DNA of 46,381 nucleotides from an uncultured Flavobacteriales bacterium (lineage in GTDB: Bacteria > Bacteroidota > Bacteroidia > Flavobacteriales_D > Crocinitomicaceae). The first letter of the stretch is position 1. Every line of letters starts with the position of its first letter. The position numbers and the translations under genes are program-made. The stretch lies in assembly GCA_903860985.1 (NCBI GenBank), contig CAIOSO010000059.1:1-46381 (forward strand), in the 5' to 3' direction. The notes beneath the pieces were generated by a model. That model ran no database searches, was not told the origin of the DNA, and saw nothing but the letters and a program-made list of their open reading frames with translations. This document shows, one piece after another, positions 8,829 to 16,264 of this stretch.

Positions 8829-11423
8829 TTACAATTTGCCAGCTAGAGTGAACGGGATTTTTTTTGCTAAATTGACACTTCCATCAACGGAGAAAACTTC
8901 TAGGACCAATACGTAAATTCCAATAGGAGATTTTGCTTGATCTTTATTCACACCATCCCAAGTGAAAAATCCGGTTGTTCCTAGTAATTCATTGGAGAAT
9001 AATGTTTTCACTTCTCTTCCAAAATCATCAAAGATTCTTGCTTTAGCTAATAATCCACTTTCTGAAAAAGCATAGTTGACTAAAAGAATATCTTCAAATC
9101 CATCTTGATCGGGAGAAAATACATCTTTTTGTAAGCTGATGGATTCTGTTGTTCCAACAAATTGATATTGGGAGTTTACTCGTCCGGGTGTTGCAAAACC
9201 AATAGACTCTGCAGCGGAATGCCAATTTGATTTTTGGTTCGAAGAAGTATTCGGCGATATGCGCTCCAAACTTACGCCATCCGAATTGTCTAACAAGGAA
9301 AATTGCCAATCTTCGGAATAGGAAACACGATCGATTTGTTCGCTATTGTAAAATAAATAAACAGTACCTGAATCAATGTTGTAACTCGGCATATCCATTT
9401 GAATCAGTCTGCCAGAAACACTTGCTGGATAATTCTCTAAAAGAAAACTCGTGTCTTTACTTATTGCGACATACGAATTTGGCTCTAAAATAAAGTGATT
9501 CGAAATGGTCTTTAAATTGGAAATGGTATCGTTGTAATAATTCGCGATTTGCCAGTCCTTCAAGTCAATCACTTTGGTTGATCGGTTGTATAATTCAATA
9601 AAATCTTGTCCGCCGTTTAAGGGATTAGCTAGAATTTCATTGATCACAAGATCTCCAGGAAGTGCCTGCTCTGGCAAAGTGAAACTCCCGATTAACACGG
9701 TGTCATTCAGCCAACAATCACTAACTGGTCCGAGTTGAATTTGGTAAGTAGTGGATGGAAGCAAATTTTCATTGAATTGTAAAATAAGCTGTGGAACACC
9801 ATTTGGATTGTCATCAATCGCTTGAATAAAACTTTGCTGAATACTCAACGTTGGATTGAATGTATATGATGCATTCCAAAAACTACTGGAATCCATTCCC
9901 TCTGAAAATGAAAGTTCTAGGAAATTTGGACTTAAAGCAATGGCGGAAACTAAACTCGGATTGACTTGGTCCGGCGCAGCGCTAAAAACCGAATTTATTG
10001 TTCCTGGAGACCCTCCGCTAATGTCTGTAGATGCTTTCCAATTATCGTATGTTGAACAAGGGTCATTTAATTGAATGCGTTCTAGACTGTATCCACCATC
10101 TTGCTTATTCGGGTCTTGATACCATTCGTCGGTATACGTCAACTGATCTAAAATTAATCCGGCATCGTCCAACAGGATGAGTTGATCTCCAGCATTATTT
10201 AAACTGGGAAAACTCGTGACTCCGGCAACATTTGCAAATAGACCTAGGTTTGCATTGGCGGTTAAAACAATGTAGGAACCGGGCAATAACCAATAATCCC
10301 CAATCGTTCCGTTTGAGGACCCGTCTGTAATCTTCCAATCTTGAAGGTGAAAAACCTTGCCGCTTTTGTTGAAAATCTCGACATATTCTACTTCTGGCAA
10401 TCCAACGACTGGCGAAGGATCAGGAAAAAATTCGGAAATAATGACCTCTCCTTTGACAGCTGTGTCCGCTACCAAATAATCAAAGTTTACCGATTGATTA
10501 CTTGCTATATTTCCAGCTAAATCTGAGAGGTTAGCTGTCATTAAGGTATATGTATTGCCGTTTGTCAGCGGTAATGTCGTCGTCAAATGCACCAAGGCCG
10601 GATTCAAGTTATCTTGCTGAGCAGAAACGAAAGAGTTAAAAGGTAGAATGGCATAGTTTGCTACGTCATTTGCGGTTGCTGCGCTCAGAGCTTCATCAAA
10701 CAATGCATCCACTTGCGCGGAGGAAATTGCTGTGCCTTGAACGAGCATTGGCACCTGCGTATCTAAAATCGGCGCTCCAATGTAAAAATCGTCGTAATAG
10801 AATTTATTAGCGTTACTAGATGTATATGTACAGATAAACCCGGCGTGCGTTCCTGTAAGAATCGATGGGTCATTAGCGCTTCCTTGGAGGACAAAACCCG
10901 TTCCACCACTTAAATCAGCAAATAAATCCCAAGTTCCAGTAGTGGAAAGCACCACTTTAATCCGCGCTACAAAGCTAGCTGAAATTTGTCCGTCTATCCC
11001 TGCACAAAGTTGTGTCGAAATGCCATTTTCCAACTTGAATAAGCGAATGGCATCCAACGCATTTGCTTCGCCGAATAAGAGATAGTAGCCGTTTTGAGCG
11101 CTACCTAAATCAGCATTGTCTGCACTAAGGAAAACCTTACCAAAGTTACTGGAGGAGGAAGCAAAACTTTGTTTAACCCAACATTGCCATTCGTGATTTA
11201 ATAAATTGCTTAATCCATGAGCGGTGGAAAGATAAGATGTTCCAGAAACGGTATTGTTTAGTTGGACTTGATGATTAGCGTTTACGATAAATTGTGCGGA
11301 ACTTCCTGTCCATGAAGGATTGGCTGCGAAATCCCCATCCGTGAAGTCATCGCTTAGTTGCGCTCGAAGGAAGAACGAACTTAGCAGTGAAAAAAACAAT
11401 AAAATTCCTTGAATTGACTTCAT
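8829..11423 (-). CDS. Secreted lamin-tail-domain surface protein, probable T9SS cargo
   Basis: A large exported protein of 864 residues. The chosen ATG at 11423 gives a clean signal peptide (M-K-S-I-Q-G-I-L-L-F-F, cleavage near R-A-Q); a longer frame from a TTG at 11432 adds only three residues. Two lamin-tail domains begin near residues 324 (E-V-I-I-S-E-F-F-P-D-P) and 589 (D-L-V-I-N-E-I-L-A-N-P), with Ig-like/Big_5-type segments before and between them. The last about 90 residues (F-S-P-D-Q-D-G-F-E-D then a F-F-T-W-D-G motif) look like a FlgD/CHU_C-type C-terminal module, of the sort used for T9SS export and surface attachment. It heads the minus-strand operon. Confidence 0.82.
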   Translation of the reverse strand: MKSIQGILLFFSLLSSFFLRAQLSDDFTDGDFAANPSWTGSSAQFIVNANHQVQLNNTVSGTSYLSTAHGLSNLLNHEWQCWVKQSFASSSSNFGKVFLSADNADLGSAQNGYYLLFGEANALDAIRLFKLENGISTQLCAGIDGQISASFVARIKVVLSTTGTWDLFADLSGGTGFVLQGSANDPSILTGTHAGFICTYTSSNANKFYYDDFYIGAPILDTQVPMLVQGTAISSAQVDALFDEALSAATANDVANYAILPFNSFVSAQQDNLNPALVHLTTTLPLTNGNTYTLMTANLSDLAGNIASNQSVNFDYLVADTAVKGEVIISEFFPDPSPVVGLPEVEYVEIFNKSGKVFHLQDWKITDGSSNGTIGDYWLLPGSYIVLTANANLGLFANVAGVTSFPSLNNAGDQLILLDDAGLILDQLTYTDEWYQDPNKQDGGYSLERIQLNDPCSTYDNWKASTDISGGSPGTINSVFSAAPDQVNPSLVSAIALSPNFLELSFSEGMDSSSFWNASYTFNPTLSIQQSFIQAIDDNPNGVPQLILQFNENLLPSTTYQIQLGPVSDCWLNDTVLIGSFTLPEQALPGDLVINEILANPLNGGQDFIELYNRSTKVIDLKDWQIANYYNDTISNLKTISNHFILEPNSYVAISKDTSFLLENYPASVSGRLIQMDMPSYNIDSGTVYLFYNSEQIDRVSYSEDWQFSLLDNSDGVSLERISPNTSSNQKSNWHSAAESIGFATPGRVNSQYQFVGTTESISLQKDVFSPDQDGFEDILLVNYAFSESGLLAKARIFDDFGREVKTLFSNELLGTTGFFTWDGVNKDQAKSPIGIYVLVLEVFSVDGSVNLAKKIPFTLAGKL

Positions 11424-11429
11424 AGCAAT

Positions 11430-11437
11430 CAAATATA
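11430..11437 (-). promoter_or_regulatory. -7 element TATATTTG, 6 bases before the lamin-tail gene ATG
   Basis: An exact TAnnTTTG octamer on the minus strand lies 6 bases before the ATG at 11423. No good -33 TTG is present at the normal spacing. If used, the transcript would start at or within a few bases of the start codon. Confidence 0.45.
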
Positions 11438-11470
11438 TTAATTTTACAAACTTAAATAGTTTAATAACGA

Positions 11471-12451
11471 ATGAAAGTAGCAGTTATTGGAGCAACAGGC
11501 ATGGTTGGACGTGTCATGTTGCAAGTGTTAAAGGATCAGAATTTCCCAATTACGACCTTAATCCCTGTTGCATCAGAGAAATCTGTAGGGAATAAAATTG
11601 AATTTGGCGGATTGGAATTTGAAGTTGTTGGACTCCAAACGGCGGTGGACATGCGTCCAGATATTGCTATTTTTTCCGCAGGTGGAGAAACATCATTGAT
11701 TTGGGCTCCAAAATTTGCAGCAGTTGGAACAGTAGTCATCGATAATTCATCCGCTTGGCGAATGGATCCAACAAAAAAACTTGTTGTTCCAGAAATCAAT
11801 GGACACTTGTTGACGAAAGAGGATAAAATCATCGCAAATCCAAATTGCAGCACCATTCAATTGGTCATGGTATTAGCTCCTTTGCACAAGCGATTTGGCA
11901 TCAAACGCGTAGTCGTTTCAACGTATCAATCCATTACGGGAACCGGTGTAAAAGCAATGGAACAAATGGAGAATGAACGTGCTGGAATTTCCGGTGAAAT
12001 GGCATACAAGTATCCAATTGATAAAAATTGCATTCCTCAATGTGATGTATTCGAAGACAATGGATACACGAAAGAGGAAATGAAATTAACGAATGAGACC
12101 AAGAAAATTTTAGATCCGTCCATTCTTGTTACAGCTACCGCAGTGCGTGTGCCAGTTGTTGGCGGACATTCAGAGGCGGTGAATATCGAATTTGAAAAAG
12201 ACTTCAATTTAGATGAGGTGCGTAAAATTCTACATGAAACGTCCGGAATCACCTTACAAGACAATCAGGACACTTATACATACCCAATGCCGAAATACGC
12301 ACAAGGAAAAGACGATGTCTTTGTTGGACGTATACGTCGGGACGAAAGTCAAGTAAATTCCTTGAATTTATGGATCGTAGCTGACAACTTGAGAAAAGGC
12401 GCTGCGACAAATGCGGTTCAAATTGCAAAAATCGTAGAAGGATTAATTTAA
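11471..12451 (+). CDS. asd: Aspartate-semialdehyde dehydrogenase
   Basis: This enzyme catalyses the NADPH-dependent reductive dephosphorylation of aspartyl phosphate to aspartate semialdehyde, the branch point to lysine, diaminopimelate, threonine and methionine. The 326 residues match the family length. The nucleotide-binding motif GATGMVGR is at 7-14, the catalytic cysteine C126 lies in NPNCSTIQ, the Q-S-I-T-G-T-G segment is at 153-159, and the active-site histidine H233 is in VVGGHSEAV. It is divergent from the lamin-tail gene with less than 50 bases between starts and is followed by the TPP riboswitch region. Confidence 0.96.
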   Translation: MKVAVIGATGMVGRVMLQVLKDQNFPITTLIPVASEKSVGNKIEFGGLEFEVVGLQTAVDMRPDIAIFSAGGETSLIWAPKFAAVGTVVIDNSSAWRMDPTKKLVVPEINGHLLTKEDKIIANPNCSTIQLVMVLAPLHKRFGIKRVVVSTYQSITGTGVKAMEQMENERAGISGEMAYKYPIDKNCIPQCDVFEDNGYTKEEMKLTNETKKILDPSILVTATAVRVPVVGGHSEAVNIEFEKDFNLDEVRKILHETSGITLQDNQDTYTYPMPKYAQGKDDVFVGRIRRDESQVNSLNLWIVADNLRKGAATNAVQIAKIVEGLI

Positions 12452-12468
12452 TCAACACGTTCTACTTT

Positions 12469-12494
12469 TTGTTTCACTTTCTTCCTTAACTTTG
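12469..12494 (+). promoter_or_regulatory. Promoter of the TPP riboswitch transcript
   Basis: A -33-like TTG at 12469-12471 and an exact TAACTTTG (-7) at 12487-12494 are separated by 15 bases, slightly shorter than the usual 17-23. The expected start point is a few bases after 12494, which coincides with the first base of aptamer helix P1 (12499). That agreement supports the call. Confidence 0.6.
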
Positions 12495-12498
12495 CCCC

Positions 12499-12573
12499 GT
12501 CTCTAAGGGGTGCCGAAAGGCTGAGATTACACCCATTGAACCTGTAGGATAATGCCTGCGCAGGGAAGATGAC
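12499..12573 (+). ncRNA. TPP (thiamin pyrophosphate) riboswitch aptamer
   Basis: The conserved THI-element blocks are all present in order: GGGGTGCC (12507-12514), CTGAGAT (12521-12527), ACCC (12531-12534), GAACCTG (12538-12544), and the GGATAATGCC...GCAGGGA segment (12547-12566). P1 can be closed by pairing 12499-12504 with 12567-12573, with one bulged base. This aptamer binds thiamin pyrophosphate and normally lowers expression of the downstream gene when TPP is plentiful. It lies in the 5' leader of the TonB-dependent receptor gene at 12636. Confidence 0.96.
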
Positions 12574-12576
12574 CGA

Positions 12577-12648
12577 GCTAATTGTTATTTATTCACCAGG
12601 AATTAGCCCCTTGTTCTTGTTTAATTTTTTAGAAAATGAAAACAAGAA
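12577..12648 (+). promoter_or_regulatory. Putative riboswitch expression platform with start-codon hairpin
   Basis: Three complementarities can be read. GCTAATT (12577-12583) pairs with AATTAGC (12601-12607). CCCCTT (12607-12612) is complementary to AAGGGG (12505-12510) inside the aptamer. TTCTTGTTT (12614-12622) pairs perfectly over 9 bases with AAACAAGAA (12640-12648), leaving the start ATG (12636-12638) in the loop. There is no strong hairpin followed directly by a T run, so control at translation start seems more likely than termination. Which fold dominates with TPP bound is inference. Confidence 0.5.
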
Positions 12649-15104
12649 TTATTACCAGTATCCTATTTTTAAGTAGTTGTTATTTTGCTTTTTCGCAGCA
12701 AGCTATTCGCGGTGTAATTGAAGATCGAACCGGCACTTTTGTCCAAGCAGCACAAGTATCTGTTTTGAACACGAATGACCAAGTAAATTCAGATGCCCAA
12801 GGGAAATTTGAATTCACGCATTTACCGATTTCAGATTCTACCTATACCATTTTGGTGGAGAAACCGGGATTTTTACCACAATCAATGACGATTTCTTCCA
12901 CATCAAAAGAGGAGCTAAAGATTCTGCTTTTTACGAGTATGAAAACCTTGGAAGATGTGCAAGTTAGTACCACACGCTTATCAGATTATAACACGTCTGC
13001 TATTCTAATAAGAAAAATCAATCCGTTGGAGCGCAAGAACTTTGGACAAGACATACCCGTTCTTTTGGAGTCCACTCCTTCTTTGGTAACGACTTCCGAT
13101 GCAGGAACAGGCGTTGGTTATACGGGACTTCGCATTCGTGGTGTAGATGCTTCTCGCATCAATGTGACCATCAATGGAATTCCAGTAAATGATCCGGAAT
13201 CACACGATGTATATTGGGTAAATATGCCTGATTTAGCATCTTCGATAGAGAATATACAAATTCAACGTGGAGTTGGATCATCGACAAATGGTGCCGCAGC
13301 TTTTGGCGCAAGCGTGAACATTAAAACACAGGATATTTCGGAAAAACCATTTGGATCCATCGACCAAACGGTGGGTTCTTTTGGGACACATAAAACCACG
13401 GTTAAAGCAGGAACTGGTATCATCAATCAGCATTTTTCCCTAGAAACCAGAATGTCCAGCATTCAATCCAACGGTTACCTTGATCGTGCCACTTCAGATT
13501 TGAGATCGTATTTTCTTTCCGGCGCGTACATTGGAAAACAGTCTGTGTTAAAGGCCATCGTTTTTAGCGGGAAAGAAATGACCTACCAAGCGTGGTACGG
13601 AACACCAGAAAGTCGAGTGAAGGGCGATACAGCTGCCATGAATGCTTATGCTGATCGCAATGGATTGAGTTCTGAAGACCGTCAAAATCTATTGAATGCG
13701 GGAAGGACTTACAACTTTTACACCTACAAAAACGAAGTGGATAACTATCAACAAGATAACTATCAAATCCATTTCACCCATACCTTCAATGACAAATTGA
13801 TTTTGAACCTAGCCGCACACTATACCTACGGTCGTGGTTACTATGAACAATACCGCAAAGGCGAAAATCTAGCGGATTATGGGTTGAATTCGGTTGTTAT
13901 TGGATCTGATACCATCCAACAAACAGATTTGATTCGTCGCTTATGGCTGGACAATGATTTTGTTGGAGCCGTTTATGGACTTACCTATAAACCAACAGCT
14001 CATTTGGATTTTGTTTTGGGCGGATCCGCAAATACGTATTTTGGCGGACATTTTGGTGAATTGGTTTGGGCACAGTATGCATCAAACAGTGAAATTTACC
14101 AACGCTACTATAGCAACGATTCCAGAAAATCAGAAGTTAGTTCCTACCTAAAAGCAGTATACAAAAAAGACCGATTTGATGTTTATACCGATTTACAATT
14201 TAGACACGTGGATTACTCTTTTATTGGAAAAGAACTCGTGAATGGAATTCCAGTCGACGTGACTCAAGCAGTTCAATTTAATTTCTTGAATCCAAAGGTT
14301 GGTGGAAGCTTTAAAATCAACTCCAACCAAATGTTATTCTTGAACGGTGGAATCAGTCACCGTGAACCCGTTCGTGCAGATTTCATTGCTAGTACCGCTG
14401 AAAATCGTCCGACTTTTGAAACCTTGCAAGATGTGGAGTTTGGACATCAAATCAATACAAGCAGATTCAGTTTAACGACGAATCTTTACTATATGAATTA
14501 CCAAAATCAATTATTGTTAACTGGAGAGATCAGCGATGTGGGAACCTACATTCACACCAATGTGACCAAAAGTTACCGAATGGGTGTGGAGGTGTATGGA
14601 TCCTATCGTTTTGATAAAAAACTGAAATTGACAGGTGGAATTACCCTCAGTCAAAATAAAATTGCGCAATTCAATGAATACGTGGATACGTATTTAGATA
14701 CACTGCCTTATTATACGCAGCAAGCGATTACTCATACGAATGCAGACATGTCCTTTTCGCCAAATGTTATTGGAAATATTGGATTTGAATGGATGCCGAT
14801 TGACAATTTCAACATCGCTTGGATGACGAAATTAGTGGGACGACAGTACTTGGATAACACCGGAAACATCAGTCGAAGTATCGATCCGTTTAATTTCTCC
14901 AACGTGCAATTCAACTACTCCATTTTCGATAAATTCTGTAAGGAAATCCAATTTGGAGTGATGATCAACAATGTATTCAATCAAATGTATTCGAATAATG
15001 GTTACACGTTTTCATATGTCTCTGGTGGACAAACGACCACCGAGAATTTCTACTATCCTCAAGCTGGAAGAAATTTCATGGTTCGTGCGCTCTTAAAGTT
15101 TTAA
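12636..15104 (+). CDS. TonB-dependent outer-membrane receptor, probable thiamin (or thiamin precursor) uptake
   Basis: An 822-residue TonB-dependent receptor. There is a signal peptide (to about residue 21, A-F-S-Q), a carboxypeptidase-regulatory-like domain (about 23-105), a plug (about 120-235, with L-R-I-R-G-V-D-A-S-R and N-G-I-P-V-N-D-P-E) and a C-terminal barrel ending in aromatic-rich strands (final residues L-L-K-F). The leader carries a TPP riboswitch, so thiamin or a thiamin-related compound is the likely substrate; Bacteroidota outer-membrane thiamin receptors under THI elements are known. No inner-membrane thiamin transporter or thi biosynthesis gene is next to it. The following gene begins about 26 bases after the stop. 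Confidence 0.92.
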   Translation: MKTRIITSILFLSSCYFAFSQQAIRGVIEDRTGTFVQAAQVSVLNTNDQVNSDAQGKFEFTHLPISDSTYTILVEKPGFLPQSMTISSTSKEELKILLFTSMKTLEDVQVSTTRLSDYNTSAILIRKINPLERKNFGQDIPVLLESTPSLVTTSDAGTGVGYTGLRIRGVDASRINVTINGIPVNDPESHDVYWVNMPDLASSIENIQIQRGVGSSTNGAAAFGASVNIKTQDISEKPFGSIDQTVGSFGTHKTTVKAGTGIINQHFSLETRMSSIQSNGYLDRATSDLRSYFLSGAYIGKQSVLKAIVFSGKEMTYQAWYGTPESRVKGDTAAMNAYADRNGLSSEDRQNLLNAGRTYNFYTYKNEVDNYQQDNYQIHFTHTFNDKLILNLAAHYTYGRGYYEQYRKGENLADYGLNSVVIGSDTIQQTDLIRRLWLDNDFVGAVYGLTYKPTAHLDFVLGGSANTYFGGHFGELVWAQYASNSEIYQRYYSNDSRKSEVSSYLKAVYKKDRFDVYTDLQFRHVDYSFIGKELVNGIPVDVTQAVQFNFLNPKVGGSFKINSNQMLFLNGGISHREPVRADFIASTAENRPTFETLQDVEFGHQINTSRFSLTTNLYYMNYQNQLLLTGEISDVGTYIHTNVTKSYRMGVEVYGSYRFDKKLKLTGGITLSQNKIAQFNEYVDTYLDTLPYYTQQAITHTNADMSFSPNVIGNIGFEWMPIDNFNIAWMTKLVGRQYLDNTGNISRSIDPFNFSNVQFNYSIFDKFCKEIQFGVMINNVFNQMYSNNGYTFSYVSGGQTTTENFYYPQAGRNFMVRALLKF

Positions 15105-15130
15105 TTGTACTTTTGAGGAAACTTAGAACG

Positions 15131-16264
15131 ATGAAATTTCTACTTTCCTTAAGCTGTTTATTGAGTGTTTCCACGCTGTTTGCACAAGTGGATGTTATTG
15201 TTGGTGGCACGCCTGAACCAATGTTGTTGAGCATTGCTACACCAGATTCCTTAGTAAATTTCCCCGATACGGAAGCTCAATACCCAGGTGGACCAGATTC
15301 CTTGAATGAATTCATTTTTGTGAATTTTATCCTACCAGATGATACAATGGATATTGAATTCAACGATCAACACGTTTACCTCTCCTTTATCGTTGAGAAG
15401 GATGGTTCTTTGACGAACATCGTTGTAGAAAAAGGCGTGAATCAAGTGTACGATTCTATTTGTGTAGCAGTTGTTCAGCTTATGCCTAACTGGATTCCAG
15501 CTCAGAAAAATGGTCTTGCAGTTCGATCATTAATGCGCTTACCAATTAGCATTGATGACGCCATTATGGGAACGGATTTTGAAGATTTCTCGGAAGAAGA
15601 TTGGGAAGATGAAGAGGAGGAAGGACGAAAATTCGGTCAAGGACATTGGGCTGGGCTTGACATTTACATGTCTCAGTTTATGAATGACCAACGAGAAATG
15701 CAATTTAATAATCACCCATACTGGGAAAATAACGAAGTGAAATCCATCGGGGTGAATTACAACCTATTCGATTTGAAATTCCCAATTATTAAAGAACATT
15801 TAGGCATTACAACAGGACTAGGAATTGGCTATCAAAATTATAGTTTCCGAAATAATTATGTCCTTCAGCATACAGCAGATACGATTTTTGCTGTTAGTGA
15901 TACTATTTTCGATTTCAAATCCAATAAATTGAATGTAGGAACAATCTCAATCCCCTTACTGTTAGATTATTCATCGAACAAGAAGTTTGAGAAAAGCTAC
16001 TTTATGGCAGTAGGTGTCATTGGCACATATAATTATGGTACAAAACAACGAACAACGGGTACCTATGCGAACGGTGATTCATTCGATAATTCAACTATTT
16101 CTGCTTTTAACATGAATCGTTGGACTTTAGATGCCACAGTGCGCATCGGTTACGGTCACTTTGGTATGTTCGTGAGCTATCAATTAAATACAATGTTTAA
16201 AACGGGTCATACAGTTGCTGTTTATCCGTTCCGTATTGGATTTAATGTACTCTTCGGAATTTAG
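15131..16264 (+). CDS. Exported protein with TonB-C-like domain fused to an outer-membrane barrel-like domain
   Basis: I chose ATG 15131, which gives a good signal peptide (M-K-F-L-L-S-L-S-C-L-L-S, cleavage near F-A-Q); an upstream in-frame TTG at 15113 would only add an unneeded six residues. The 377-residue protein has a TonB C-terminal-like fold at about 50-145 (V-Y-L-S-F-I-V-E-K-D-G-S, then A-V-V-Q-L-M-P-N-W-I-P-A). Next comes an acidic linker (E-D-W-E-D-E-E-E-E-G), then about 200 residues resembling a PorT-type outer-membrane beta barrel. It has no N-terminal anchor other than the signal peptide, unlike true TonB. It follows the riboswitch-controlled receptor closely, so it may share its transcript. 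The fusion and its role are unclear. Confidence 0.7.
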   Translation: MKFLLSLSCLLSVSTLFAQVDVIVGGTPEPMLLSIATPDSLVNFPDTEAQYPGGPDSLNEFIFVNFILPDDTMDIEFNDQHVYLSFIVEKDGSLTNIVVEKGVNQVYDSICVAVVQLMPNWIPAQKNGLAVRSLMRLPISIDDAIMGTDFEDFSEEDWEDEEEEGRKFGQGHWAGLDIYMSQFMNDQREMQFNNHPYWENNEVKSIGVNYNLFDLKFPIIKEHLGITTGLGIGYQNYSFRNNYVLQHTADTIFAVSDTIFDFKSNKLNVGTISIPLLLDYSSNKKFEKSYFMAVGVIGTYNYGTKQRTTGTYANGDSFDNSTISAFNMNRWTLDATVRIGYGHFGMFVSYQLNTMFKTGHTVAVYPFRIGFNVLFGI

